The notes under the pieces: model-generated
Told to the model about the DNA's origin: nothing
The model's input: the letters and a program-made list of their open reading frames with translations, nothing else
Databases searched by the model: none
Virus record (IMG/VR): IMGVR_UViG_3300021956_000057
Location: 1 to 30,424 of that record
From: a virus
DNA: 30,424 nt
Direction: 5' to 3' (one strand)
Program-made: the position numbers and the translations under genes
Shown here: piece after piece, positions 1-5,883 of the stretch
Numbering within the stretch: the stretch's first letter is position 1
Layout: each line of letters starts with the position of its first letter

Positions 1-1
1 T

Positions 2-127
2 CTTAGTGCAACAGCATCACTCACAGCAACTTTACGCAGAACAAAACAATTTAGTGCAAGTCTAGTTGTTGCGGCAAGTGAATTAACAGCCAATGCAAGA
101 ACAAGAGGCTTTGGTGCAATATTAACA
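2..127 (+). repeat. Left copy of 126-bp terminal overlap
   Basis: These 126 bases are identical to 30299-30424 and in the same reading frame. The preceding base differs: T at position 1, C at 30298. This is the expected picture for a circular or terminally redundant genome assembled as a linear contig. It could also be two near-identical repeat modules of one gene. Confidence 0.95.
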
Positions 128-820
128 TCAACAGCCACTGTCAGTGCTACACCAACTAAACAGTTTGGTGCATTTACAGCCACCCTATCAGCAACAGCCA
201 GCTTGTCAGGCAATCTAGTTAAGATTAAAGAATTTAGTGCAAACCTAATAACAACTGGTTCAACATTAATTGCTGATACAAGAACACGCGGTGATGGTGC
301 AAACTTAACAGCAACAGCCACTTTAACCTCTAGTGCTAGAAGAACTAGAAGAACAGCAGTTGCATTAACAACAACTGCAACAGTAACAGCACAACCAAAT
401 AGAATTAAACAGTTTAGTTCTAATTTAGTTGTAGGCGCAAGTGAATTAACTGTAGACCAAAAGACAGCTAGAACTAGTGCTACATTATCAACAACAGCGG
501 CATTATCATCAACAGCTAAACGAACAAGAAATGGTACTGCAACTATAAGTTGCCAAGCCAACATCGTTGTTAATGCTAGCCAATCTAAGATTATTCGTGT
601 ATCATTATCAAGTACAAGCTCGTTATTTGTTACAACAGGTAATATTAAGAGAGCAGAAGCTCACTTAAATGTTGGTGCATTTGAAATAGCAACTGCAAGA
701 ACAATTAATCTAAGTAGTGCGGCCATGTGGACTGTACCAGCTGAATCAACCATGTGGAAGATACAGCAAGAAACAAGAGAATGGATTATTCCATACGAAG
801 AAAGAACTTATCAAGTATAA
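2..820 (+). CDS. Repeat-rich tail protein, C-terminal part (5' end lies at the right end of the window)
   Basis: The frame is open from base 2 to the TAA at 818-820 and contains no start of its own that is needed. The same frame is entered by the gene starting at 28553, so across the end overlap they form one protein of about 854 aa. This part is a run of degenerate Ser/Thr/Ala-rich repeats of roughly 20-24 aa, with alternating patterns such as KQFSASLVVAASELTANA and ATLSTTAALSSTAKRTR, typical of beta-structured fibre shafts. It ends in a Trp-rich tail (MWTVPAESTMW... WIIPYEERTYQV) that looks like a capping or attachment module. The adaptor gene follows 11 bp downstream with its own SD. The role as a distal tail fibre or adhesin is inferred from composition and from the genes around it; no enzymatic motif is visible in this half. 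Confidence 0.8.
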   Translation, partial: LSATASLTATLRRTKQFSASLVVAASELTANARTRGFGAILTSTATVSATPTKQFGAFTATLSATASLSGNLVKIKEFSANLITTGSTLIADTRTRGDGANLTATATLTSSARRTRRTAVALTTTATVTAQPNRIKQFSSNLVVGASELTVDQKTARTSATLSTTAALSSTAKRTRNGTATISCQANIVVNASQSKIIRVSLSSTSSLFVTTGNIKRAEAHLNVGAFEIATARTINLSSAAMWTVPAESTMWKIQQETREWIIPYEERTYQV

Positions 821-831
821 AGGAAAATATT

Positions 832-1161
832 ATGACAACAGGATATCAAATTATTGATAATCAATTATGGATTAGCAAGGATCCTAGTGCTCAATTGCTT
901 TATGGCTTTGACTGGAGTGAATGGTTGCCACAAGGTGATAGTTTGCAATCAGTTAACTATACTGTAACTGCCAGAGTAAATGATCCAGCACCATTGGTCA
1001 AAGAAGATACAACTTTAGATACTGTAAACAAAAAAACCTATGTGTCACTTAGCGGTGGACAAACTGGCAAGAGTTATGTGGTCACAGCTAACATTACAAC
1101 AGCAAATGGTTTGATTGACAGCAGATATTTTAAAGTCAAAGTGGAAAAGCGTTCGGCCTAA
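832..1161 (+). CDS. Phage fibre-tail adaptor-like protein
   Basis: I chose the ATG at 832 because AAAGGA sits 7-12 bases upstream; the longer frame from 754 overlaps the preceding tail gene and has no ribosome site. The protein is 109 aa. It has the pattern of the small Ig-like fibre-tail adaptor proteins of phages: an N-terminal DWSEWLPQGDSLQSVNYTV segment (about residues 24-42), a central variable loop, then VSLSGGQTGKSYVVTANITT and a closing beta strand. Such proteins connect fibres or adhesins to the tail tip. Its place directly after the giant tail protein fits. The family assignment is from remembered motifs, not a search. Confidence 0.7.
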   Translation: MTTGYQIIDNQLWISKDPSAQLLYGFDWSEWLPQGDSLQSVNYTVTARVNDPAPLVKEDTTLDTVNKKTYVSLSGGQTGKSYVVTANITTANGLIDSRYFKVKVEKRSA

Positions 1162-1187
1162 TCTAAACCGATTCAAAATCCATATTC

Positions 1188-1194
1188 TTAAATA
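1188..1194 (+). promoter_or_regulatory. TAAATA-type putative late promoter
   Basis: TTAAATA ends four bases before the ATG at 1199. It matches the core of the T4-type late promoter TATAAATA seen elsewhere in this window. If used, the mRNA would begin at or next to the AUG. Confidence 0.4.
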
Positions 1195-1198
1195 GAGT

Positions 1199-1702
1199 AT
1201 GGATCCAAATGAACTTAGACAACGATTAGAACAAGTAGCCGAACTTAAAGACCGCAAACCAATTAAAACGGCTAGTCACAGACCCGCGATTGAATATATT
1301 ACAGAAGTAGATGAAGACGGCGAGGAATATCAAATTGCAGTTGAAATCAAAGATAATCCAACGCTAGGTTATGAATTGGTCAAAGTTAAAGACCAACACA
1401 AATTATGTGAATTGGGCTGTGGCGATATAGTTGCAAATCAAATAACCGAACGCAGATTTGTTCGAACACCACAACCACATTGGCGTACTCGTTGCAAAAA
1501 CTGTGACCACTATGTTAGTCCAGATGGCAAAGGTTTTATCAAAGGTAGTCATGCTGTGCAAAATGCTTTTGGTAGATATTTTAATTCAACTAAAACCATT
1601 CCAAAAGATGAACCGTTACCTCCAGGAACAGTACATGTTACCGAATACAGTGATCATACAGAAATAGTCACAAATACACAGATAATCAAGCGATACAAAT
1701 AA
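1199..1702 (+). CDS. Hypothetical protein with Cys pairs, possible zinc binding
   Basis: This is a 167-aa protein I cannot name. Its middle has CELGC (C-x3-C) followed about 30 residues later by RCKNCDHYVSPDGKGF (C-x2-C), a plausible four-cysteine zinc site. The N-terminus is a charged helix (MDPNELRQRLEQVAELKDRK) and the C-terminus is beta-rich and polar (HVTEYSDHTEIVTNTQIIKRYK). There is no clear Shine-Dalgarno site before the ATG; instead the TTAAATA motif lies four bases upstream, which suggests leaderless translation or a different start. The stop codon overlaps the AATAAATA motif that precedes the RNA element at 1710. Similar Cys-pair proteins of unknown function are common in marine T4-like phages (general recollection). 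Confidence 0.7.
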   Translation: MDPNELRQRLEQVAELKDRKPIKTASHRPAIEYITEVDEDGEEYQIAVEIKDNPTLGYELVKVKDQHKLCELGCGDIVANQITERRFVRTPQPHWRTRCKNCDHYVSPDGKGFIKGSHAVQNAFGRYFNSTKTIPKDEPLPPGTVHVTEYSDHTEIVTNTQIIKRYK

Positions 1703-1705
1703 ATA
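1698..1705 (+). promoter_or_regulatory. TAAATA-type putative late promoter of RNA element
   Basis: AATAAATA overlaps the TAA stop of the 1199 gene. Its end lies 5 bases before the left arm of the long RNA stem at 1710, so a transcript starting about 6 nt after the motif would begin at the base of that stem. Confidence 0.4.
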
Positions 1706-1709
1706 AAAA

Positions 1710-1817
1710 TGTTAGGCAGGTATGCTAGTACAAGGCTGGCATGATTGATGGCATATCAATCTCCGTTATAAAGGGTTACAGCCATTACCCTATTCTCTGA
1801 TAAAATCCTGCCTAACA
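1710..1817 (+). ncRNA. Candidate structured small RNA, multi-helix junction
   Basis: A perfect 11-bp closing stem pairs 1710-1720 (TGTTAGGCAGG) with 1807-1817 (CCTGCCTAACA). Inside it are three hairpins. P2 is ATGCTAG/CTGGCAT (1722-1728 with 1736-1742, one G-U pair, 7-nt loop). P3 is GATTGAT/ATCAATC (1743-1749 with 1755-1761, loop GGCAT), which abuts P2 directly. P4 is AGGGT/ACCCT (1772-1776 with 1787-1791, loop containing GCC). The GGC in the P3 loop could kiss the GCC in the P4 loop. A promoter-like motif precedes it and an intrinsic terminator follows at 1829-1854, giving a transcript of about 145 nt. It is not a tRNA and I recognise no known RNA family. The function is unknown. Confidence 0.6.
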
Positions 1818-1828
1818 CCTTTTTCTCC

Positions 1829-1854
1829 AAACCGCTTTTTCAGCGGTTTTTTTT
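1829..1854 (+). terminator. Rho-independent terminator
   Basis: AAACCGCT pairs with AGCGGTTT (8 bp) around a TTTTC loop, and a run of eight T ends at 1854. It ends the transcript carrying the structured RNA, and a new promoter-like motif begins 8 bases later. Confidence 0.9.
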
Positions 1855-1861
1855 GTGTTAA

Positions 1862-1869
1862 ACTAAATA
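1862..1869 (+). promoter_or_regulatory. TAAATA-type putative late promoter
   Basis: ACTAAATA lies just after the terminator and 17 bases before the ATG at 1887. The ACTAAATACT form recurs at 23803. There is no recognisable -35 box. Confidence 0.5.
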
Positions 1870-1886
1870 CTGTATAGGAGAATAAA

Positions 1887-2630
1887 ATGGCACAAAACAC
1901 CAAAACAATAGCAAACCCGTCGGATTATTTTGTTTCTACGGGAGCGCAATCATTAACAACATTAACAACAATAACTACTAATAACAACTTAACAACAGTT
2001 AATGTTATCACATCTGAAGATGGCGACAAACATCAACAGGAGTCCTTCGGACATCTTTTGGCTAGCCCAGAGGGCTTGGCTCCGCAAGGGGTCGTAGACC
2101 TAAATGTAAGTGCGCCCGCCAAATGGAAGTATGCAAAAGTTGATTTGTTTGATAATTCAACAGAAAAGCAAATTAAAAAGGGCATACGCAAACTACGCCT
2201 TAGTTTGAGCTTTTTAACATTTACCAATAGCAATTATCAATATCTTGGCGCACTAATGAATAGTCGCATTCGTGATGTCAAGCGAGGATTTGATATGGAT
2301 GATCCATATGAAAAAGCGCACTATGATTTACTCATTCAGACCTATACAGAATTAAAAGAATTGGGCTATGAAAATGTACGCCTAAGCAAATGCTATGAAA
2401 GAGCAGTTAGAGGCAAAGGTAAAACTATTTTTGGATTAAGTGTAATTTTAGTAGAACTGCCACAAGACGGACAATATCTTTGTTTGTTATTAGACGGAAC
2501 AGATTTAACAAGAATTGATTTATCCGGCAAACAATTAACTGACAAACAAAGAGCAGGCAACTGCATTAGTTCTGGACAGTATGGATCTAATACAATTAAA
2601 AGAAAGACACGCAATGACTTCTTCAAATAA
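1887..2630 (+). CDS. Hypothetical protein, 247 aa
   Basis: The start is set by AGGAG at 1876-1880, 6 bases before the ATG. The first 50 residues are Thr/Asn-rich and probably disordered (TTLTTITTNNNLTTVN). Residues about 75-190 are a mixed, charged alpha/beta region with helices such as KQIKKGIRKLRLSLSFL and EKAHYDLLIQTYTELKELG. The C-terminal 60 residues have short beta segments (TIFGLSVILVELPQDG, YLCLLLDGTDLTRI). I recognise no family or catalytic motif. It is the first gene of a rightward unit starting at the ACTAAATA motif. The frame of the next gene overlaps its last codons. Confidence 0.7.
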   Translation: MAQNTKTIANPSDYFVSTGAQSLTTLTTITTNNNLTTVNVITSEDGDKHQQESFGHLLASPEGLAPQGVVDLNVSAPAKWKYAKVDLFDNSTEKQIKKGIRKLRLSLSFLTFTNSNYQYLGALMNSRIRDVKRGFDMDDPYEKAHYDLLIQTYTELKELGYENVRLSKCYERAVRGKGKTIFGLSVILVELPQDGQYLCLLLDGTDLTRIDLSGKQLTDKQRAGNCISSGQYGSNTIKRKTRNDFFK

Positions 2631-2796
2631 ATCTGTGCCCTTAGTCAAACATGCCAATCACACAGTTAAAATTGTATTAGTAACAGGATCTAAACACTAT
2701 GGCAAGTATCACTGTGTTGATTGCAATAAATGGATAGCGTGGGCTAGTCGTGCAGAAATTAATCGCGCATTAGAACTAGGTTTAGTTACAGATTAA
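2614..2796 (+). CDS. Small CxxC protein
   Basis: The frame extends upstream to an ATG at 2581. The ATG at 2614 has the better purine-rich leader (AAAGAAAGA) and gives a 60-aa protein beginning MTSSNKS. The 17-bp overlap with the previous gene suggests coupled translation. The visible hallmark is GKYHCVDCNKWIAWASRAE near residues 32-50: one C-x2-C pair followed by aromatic and basic residues. Similar one-pair proteins (HYxKxxCxDCxKfixW) are widespread in T4-like marine phages with no known function. With only two Cys, zinc binding would need dimerisation. Its 3' end overlaps the convergent glycosyltransferase by 11 bp. Confidence 0.65.
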   Translation: MTSSNKSVPLVKHANHTVKIVLVTGSKHYGKYHCVDCNKWIAWASRAEINRALELGLVTD

Positions 2797-3835
2797 GATA
2801 ATATTCACAGTTCTTAATTAATCGCTCATCTGATAGATTTAGTTCGAGAGCTAATGCTCCGTAATGAATTGCTTGTTCTTTCATACCTAGGTGATAAGCA
2901 GATAATGCGGCAAGATCATAGGGTTTCCATGACCACGGATCATTAGTAGATGTAAACACATATTCTCTTTGAGTAATAGTCAAACACTGAGTTGCGGCAT
3001 AATAGCATTCATGCCACTGCTGTGTTTCAAAACAGGCTTGAGCTAGATCTAACCAAGTATCACGAATATATCTGCTTGTGTCTACTGCCAATCTCAAATG
3101 CTTGAGTGCTTGTTCTTGATTACCTAAATTCAAATAACAACGACCCATATGACGCAAAGCAAATGAGCGTTCATGATGCCATGTAGCACCAGGTAATGCT
3201 AGATATCTAGTCCACTCTTTAATGGCCAATAACCACTGCTTGGTATAAAAGTATTCACGGCCCAAATACCAACTGTCTCTGTGACTGTATGGATCTTCCT
3301 TGATGGCAGATTCTAGCATGGGCAAATACTGTCCACGGCTTTTTGACAAATCAGGATGGTGTTCTGTTAGGATATCTTCGGTAATTGCCCATACTTCTCG
3401 TGTGCGTGGATCGGGCTCAATCATTTCATGTATTAAATGCCGCCAAGTATAACCTGTTCTTTTATGCACTTTAGTACAGTTATATATTTCGCCTTGATTG
3501 TCGAACCTGTACTGAAGTCTAGTAATGTCCGATTTCCAATTGCGTTCTATAGATTCACGCCAACCCGGAGTCATTACTTCATCCAAATCTAGTGCAACGC
3601 ACACATCTATGTCTTTTGGAACAAGCCCTAGTGCTATGTTACGAGCTGTATCAAAACGCCAAGGACTGACAGTTATCCTATACACTTGTATACCTAGACT
3701 TAGTGCTAGTTCAGCAGTACCATCTGTTGATCCTGTATCAGCCAGTACAATGCAATCTGCATCCTTGCATGATTCATAAAAGCGTTCTACAAAATGTCGT
3801 TCATTAAGGCTGATGGCATACACGCATATTTTCAT
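2786..3835 (-). CDS. Family 2-like glycosyltransferase with TPR-like C-terminus
   Basis: This 349-aa protein is the only convincing leftward gene. Residues 1-100 are a GT-A glycosyltransferase core: ISLNERHFVERFYES, the nucleotide-sugar motif ADTGSTDGT (32-40), and a DLDEV metal-binding DxD-type motif (83-87). Residues about 165-349 form helical pairs resembling TPR repeats (DSWYLGREYFYTKQW, ALRHMGRCYLNLGNQEQALKHLRLAV, TWLDLAQACFETQQW). It probably moves a sugar from a nucleotide sugar to a host or virion surface acceptor in the cytoplasm; the substrate cannot be read from the sequence. On the minus strand GAGGAA lies upstream of the start, and a TAAATA motif faces leftward at 3875-3869. Its orientation and convergent overlap with the 2614 gene suggest a separately acquired cargo gene. 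Confidence 0.85.
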   Translation of the reverse strand: MKICVYAISLNERHFVERFYESCKDADCIVLADTGSTDGTAELALSLGIQVYRITVSPWRFDTARNIALGLVPKDIDVCVALDLDEVMTPGWRESIERNWKSDITRLQYRFDNQGEIYNCTKVHKRTGYTWRHLIHEMIEPDPRTREVWAITEDILTEHHPDLSKSRGQYLPMLESAIKEDPYSHRDSWYLGREYFYTKQWLLAIKEWTRYLALPGATWHHERSFALRHMGRCYLNLGNQEQALKHLRLAVDTSRYIRDTWLDLAQACFETQQWHECYYAATQCLTITQREYVFTSTNDPWSWKPYDLAALSAYHLGMKEQAIHYGALALELNLSDERLIKNCEYYLNL

Positions 3836-3860
3836 AAATTATTCCTCTATATTAGTGTGG

Positions 3861-3868
3861 GATAAATA
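3861..3868 (+). promoter_or_regulatory. TAAATA-type putative late promoter, rightward
   Basis: GATAAATA lies in the 57-bp divergent gap, 24 bases before the ATG at 3893. GAGGA follows it as ribosome site. It abuts an oppositely oriented copy. Confidence 0.5.
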
Positions 3869-3875
3869 TATTTAA
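3869..3875 (-). promoter_or_regulatory. TAAATA-type putative promoter, leftward
   Basis: Read on the minus strand this is TTAAATA. It directs toward the glycosyltransferase, whose start is 34 bases away, and is adjacent to the rightward GATAAATA, making a back-to-back pair. Confidence 0.35.
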
Positions 3876-3892
3876 GAGAAAGAGGAAAAACA

Positions 3893-4075
3893 ATGGCTCG
3901 ACTTGAATACGCACGAATAGATTTGTTTAAGTTATTGCCTTACGGCTATGATATCAAATGGATGTATTCTGCTAAAGATTGTGAATACAGAGAAGACTAT
4001 CAATGCTTTTTTGTTCTCAAAGGATCTCGTACTCATACTGCCATAGCTATAAAATACGGAGATGTCTTTGACTAA
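3893..4075 (+). CDS. Small hypothetical protein, 60 aa
   Basis: The ATG is preceded by GAGGA at good spacing and by the GATAAATA motif, so expression is credible. The product (MARLEYARIDLFKLLPYGYDIKWMYSAKD... HTAIAIKYGDVFD) has aromatic-rich alternating segments and two Cys, but no motif I recognise. It overlaps the start of the endonuclease VII gene by 14 bp, so the two are probably co-translated. It may be an accessory to that gene, but nothing beyond location supports this. Confidence 0.6.
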   Translation: MARLEYARIDLFKLLPYGYDIKWMYSAKDCEYREDYQCFFVLKGSRTHTAIAIKYGDVFD

Positions 4076-4427
4076 ATTACGACCAAAAGATATTAAGGCC
4101 ACTAGAGAACAAATACTTGCCGAACAAAATGGACTATGTGCCATCTGCTGTGAACTAGTCAAACCAGAAGAAGCTGTGCTGGACCATGACCACAAGTCAG
4201 GTTATATCCGTGCTGTACTGCACAGAGGATGTAATGCCTATATTGGACACATGGAAAACAACATGGCTAGGAATCGCATAAGTGCCAATAGACTTAACCA
4301 AATCTTAACCAATTTCCAATATTACATCAACACGCACCGTTTATTGGTGCATCCAACGCACAAGACACCAGAAGAACGAAAAGAACGAGCAAAAAAACGA
4401 GCTCGAGCAAAACGGGCAAAAAAATAA
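4062..4427 (+). CDS. Recombination endonuclease VII-like (T4 gp49 family)
   Basis: This 121-aa protein has the endonuclease VII signature: CAICC at 26-30, then LDHDHKSGYIRAVLHRGCNAYIG at about 40-62 with the catalytic D41-H42 and N58. T4 gp49 cleaves Holliday junctions and branched DNA so that concatemers can be packaged. The zinc site normally has two C-x2-C pairs. Here the second pair reads H54-x2-C57, so one Cys is replaced by His; zinc binding is still possible. The C-terminus is a long Lys/Arg tail (RKERAKKRARAKRAKK) likely to bind nucleic acid. T4 gp49 is 157 aa, so this is a short form. It is the only DNA-recombination enzyme in the window and probably serves packaging of branched replication products. 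Confidence 0.85.
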   Translation: MSLTKLRPKDIKATREQILAEQNGLCAICCELVKPEEAVLDHDHKSGYIRAVLHRGCNAYIGHMENNMARNRISANRLNQILTNFQYYINTHRLLVHPTHKTPEERKERAKKRARAKRAKK

Positions 4428-4436
4428 CCTTTTTTG

Positions 4437-4465
4437 TTGACTTGTATAAATATATTATATATAAT
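4437..4465 (+). promoter_or_regulatory. Sigma70-type promoter
   Basis: TTGACT (4437-4442) and a perfect TATAAT (4460-4465) are separated by 17 bp. The predicted start is about 4472, at the AUG of a 23-codon leader frame. This is the best host-type promoter I see in the window. Confidence 0.75.
4445..4452 (+). promoter_or_regulatory. Exact TATAAATA late-promoter motif
   Basis: TATAAATA lies inside the spacer of the sigma70 promoter, so the same leader could be read by two polymerase forms at different times. Confidence 0.5.
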
Positions 4466-4472
4466 TAACACA

Positions 4473-4544
4473 ATGAGATTACGAGCGGTGAGATTACTAC
4501 GAAAGGAGAAGTCTCCGGATAACCGCTCACCCAACAGGAGATAA
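4473..4544 (+). CDS. Possible basic leader peptide, 23 aa
   Basis: An ATG at the predicted sigma70 transcription start opens MRLRAVRLLRKEKSPDNRSPNRR, stopping at 4542-4544, one base before the ATG at 4546. Nine of 23 residues are Arg or Lys. There is no SD, so it would be translated as a leaderless message. It covers the whole foldable leader and could influence its folding. It may equally be chance. Confidence 0.3.
   Translation: MRLRAVRLLRKEKSPDNRSPNRR
4483..4528 (+). promoter_or_regulatory. Structured 5' leader with two alternative stems
   Basis: GAGCGGT (4483-4489) can pair with ACCGCTC (4522-4528), enclosing a GGAG/CTCC hairpin (4505-4508 with 4513-4516). Alternatively GGTGAG (4487-4492) can pair with CTCACC (4526-4531). 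The two pairings share bases and exclude each other. The inner AAAGGAG is hidden in the hairpin, while the CAGGAG used for the ATG at 4546 lies just outside. Confidence 0.4.
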
Positions 4545-4545
4545 A

Positions 4546-4968
4546 ATGGCCTACAACCCAATTAGAAAAGATGGCACACCAAAAAAGAAACCAGGACGCA
4601 AACCTATACCTCGCGAGCCTAGTACATTTGTGCGTCGAGCACCACGCCCACAAGTTTGGAAATCAGGCCCTGACATTGAACGCCATAGAATGTATCAACC
4701 TTGGTTATTAAGTAGAGCTCAAGCTAATTTTAGAGGTGAACAATTTGATTTGTCTTTTGAAGAATATTATCAACTGTGGCATAAAGATTGGGACAACAGA
4801 GGCCGCCGCCCTGAAAACATGTGCATGACACGCATTGATAAAGAAGGTGCTTGGAGCTTGGATAATGTGCATATCATTAGTCGCAAAGAACATCTAGCTG
4901 AAAGAGGCACTAGTCGAAAAAATATGACTTACAAACCCCGTTATAATAAAATGAAGGTAAACACATGA
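4546..4968 (+). CDS. HNH-nuclease-associated-like phage protein
   Basis: GGAG at 4537-4540 sets the start. The first 40 residues are basic and Pro-rich (KKKPGRKPIPREPSTFVRRAPRPQVW). Residues about 55-125 carry the pattern RGEQFDLSFEEYYQLW, WDNRGRRPENMCMTRIDKEG and AWSLDNVHIISRKEHLAE. This W...RGR...MTRxD...AWxxDNVxixxRkeHL pattern belongs to a small phage family that resembles the DNA-contacting part of HNH homing endonucleases, but the catalytic HNH box is not obvious. DNA binding is plausible; nuclease activity is uncertain. It overlaps the lipoprotein gene by 4 bp, so they form one operon behind the sigma70 promoter. Confidence 0.65.
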   Translation: MAYNPIRKDGTPKKKPGRKPIPREPSTFVRRAPRPQVWKSGPDIERHRMYQPWLLSRAQANFRGEQFDLSFEEYYQLWHKDWDNRGRRPENMCMTRIDKEGAWSLDNVHIISRKEHLAERGTSRKNMTYKPRYNKMKVNT

Positions 4969-5183
4969 AAACTATCCTAATGGCTGTGATTTTATTAAAT
5001 TTAACCGCTTGTGCAACGCCCCCGCAATGGCTAGCCAATTACTACAATAACAATGATCCTTGTCAAAGTAGAGGACAAGAGAATTACCAATATCCCAGTT
5101 GGTGCGGAGTAGGCTCAGGTAGAACTTATGTTACTCGTGACTACAATTCAGGCCGTTACTTAACTACTACAAAGGCACAATAA
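4965..5183 (+). CDS. Small lipoprotein
   Basis: This is a 72-aa protein with a signal peptide MKTILMAVILLNLTAC, where LTAC (13-16) is a lipobox and C16 the lipidated Cys. The mature part is Tyr/Asn/Ser-rich with two further Cys (DPCQSRGQ, PSWCGVG) that could form a disulfide in the periplasm. It should sit in a Gram-negative envelope. An outer spanin-like role in lysis or superinfection exclusion are both possible; there is no adjacent inner spanin. The ATGA overlap with the gene before and single-base overlap with the gene after show operon coupling. Confidence 0.75.
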   Translation: MKTILMAVILLNLTACATPPQWLANYYNNNDPCQSRGQENYQYPSWCGVGSGRTYVTRDYNSGRYLTTTKAQ

Positions 5184-5623
5184 TGCGAACAATACGCTAT
5201 CAAAAGATGATTAAAATGGACCCTAGAGATGGGGTTAAATATTCAACAACCTATGTCAAGCAAACACTAAATCAGCGCAAAGAACTGTGCAGACATATTA
5301 AAACTGTCATAACAGAAATTAGTGATGCCATAGAAGGCCGTGAAGACTTAATGGATTTTGTGCGTACCCCGCTTAAAGGTTTTAAAACAACTACAGGGCA
5401 AAACCGCACTACAACAGACATACTAACAGACATGGTAAATGAAGCCAAGGGCAAGATGAAAAATGGTATGCCCAAGGACTTTGCACTAGCACCAATAGAG
5501 CGTTGGAACAAACTGTTTGAAGGTACTGACTATGCCATAGACCTAGTTCAAACATTTAACGCACCCAGCAATAACTTTGCTGATCTTGTGGAGAGTATGG
5601 AAGATGATGAACAGGGACTTTGA
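5183..5623 (+). CDS. Hypothetical helical protein, 146 aa
   Basis: The ATG overlaps the last base of the lipoprotein stop, which implies coupled translation. The protein is largely helical and charged (NQRKELCRHIKTVITEISDAIEGREDLMDFV; LTDMVNEAKGKMKNG) and ends in an acidic tail (LVESMEDDEQGL). I see no membrane segment, metal site or known motif. It lies four genes upstream of terminase in the accessory operon. Its function is unknown. Confidence 0.7.
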   Translation: MRTIRYQKMIKMDPRDGVKYSTTYVKQTLNQRKELCRHIKTVITEISDAIEGREDLMDFVRTPLKGFKTTTGQNRTTTDILTDMVNEAKGKMKNGMPKDFALAPIERWNKLFEGTDYAIDLVQTFNAPSNNFADLVESMEDDEQGL

Positions 5624-5822
5624 CCCGTATGACATGTTAATGGAAGTAATGGAAAGGCTTAACCGCTTGGAACATGCTCACAACAAACTGGCCAACGCAT
5701 TTCAAAAAACAGAACGCGAACTTAACATAGCATTACAAAGCATCAAGCATTTACAACAGACTCACATGTTGATCTTAAGCAATCAAGTCAAAGCTGAAGC
5801 CGAGCTAAACAAGTTGAGATAA
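5604..5822 (+). CDS. Small coiled-coil protein
   Basis: The frame opens at a TTG at 5577. The ATG at 5604, 8 bases after GGAGAG (5590-5595), is the better start and gives 72 aa; ATG 5607 is also possible. Residues about 14-70 have strong heptad character (ERLNRLEHAHNKLANAF, TERELNIALQSIKHLQQ, KAEAELNKL), indicating a parallel coiled coil. It overlaps the previous gene by 20 bp. Its stop codon lies inside the GATAAATA motif at 5818. It is the last gene of the accessory operon. No function can be named; a structural or assembly role would fit. Confidence 0.7.
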   Translation: MMNRDFDPYDMLMEVMERLNRLEHAHNKLANAFQKTERELNIALQSIKHLQQTHMLILSNQVKAEAELNKLR

Positions 5823-5825
5823 ATA
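5818..5825 (+). promoter_or_regulatory. TAAATA-type putative late promoter
   Basis: GATAAATA overlaps the stop of the coiled-coil gene and is followed by ATGTTAG, the same arrangement as at 1698-1716. It would drive only a short transcript ending at the terminator at 5884-5916. Confidence 0.4.
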
Positions 5826-5828
5826 AGT

Positions 5829-5856
5829 ATGTTAGAGTTTTAGTAGGCTCTGACAT
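5829..5856 (+). ncRNA. Stem-loop of a possible second small RNA
   Basis: ATGTTAGAG (5829-5837) pairs with CTCTGACAT (5848-5856) in a 9-bp stem with one G-U pair and a 10-nt loop. It shares the AUGUUAG 5' arm with the RNA at 1710, lies behind a like promoter motif and before a terminator, and encodes no protein. The transcript would be about 85 nt. Confidence 0.4.
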
Positions 5857-5883
5857 TTAATCCTATATTTCTTAATACGAAAA

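Noticed and set aside
1-127. Long direct terminal repeats used for integration (att sites)
   Set aside because: The repeat lies inside a protein-coding repeat and there is no integrase; circular overlap or repeat paralogy explains it better.
754-831. N-terminal extension of the adaptor gene from 754
   Set aside because: It overlaps the C-terminal code of the tail protein and has no ribosome site. The ATG at 832 has AAAGGA.
1709-1744. 11-codon ORF at the start of the structured RNA
   Set aside because: It has no SD and runs through paired regions. Stem complementarity explains the sequence better.
1711-1817. tRNA or tRNA-like gene
   Set aside because: The closing stem is 11 bp, there is no T-arm consensus, and the hairpin lengths do not fit a cloverleaf. 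The ACC after the stem is not a CCA end.
5577-5603. TTG start of the coiled-coil gene
   Set aside because: The ATG at 5604 has GGAGAG at good spacing; the TTG has none.
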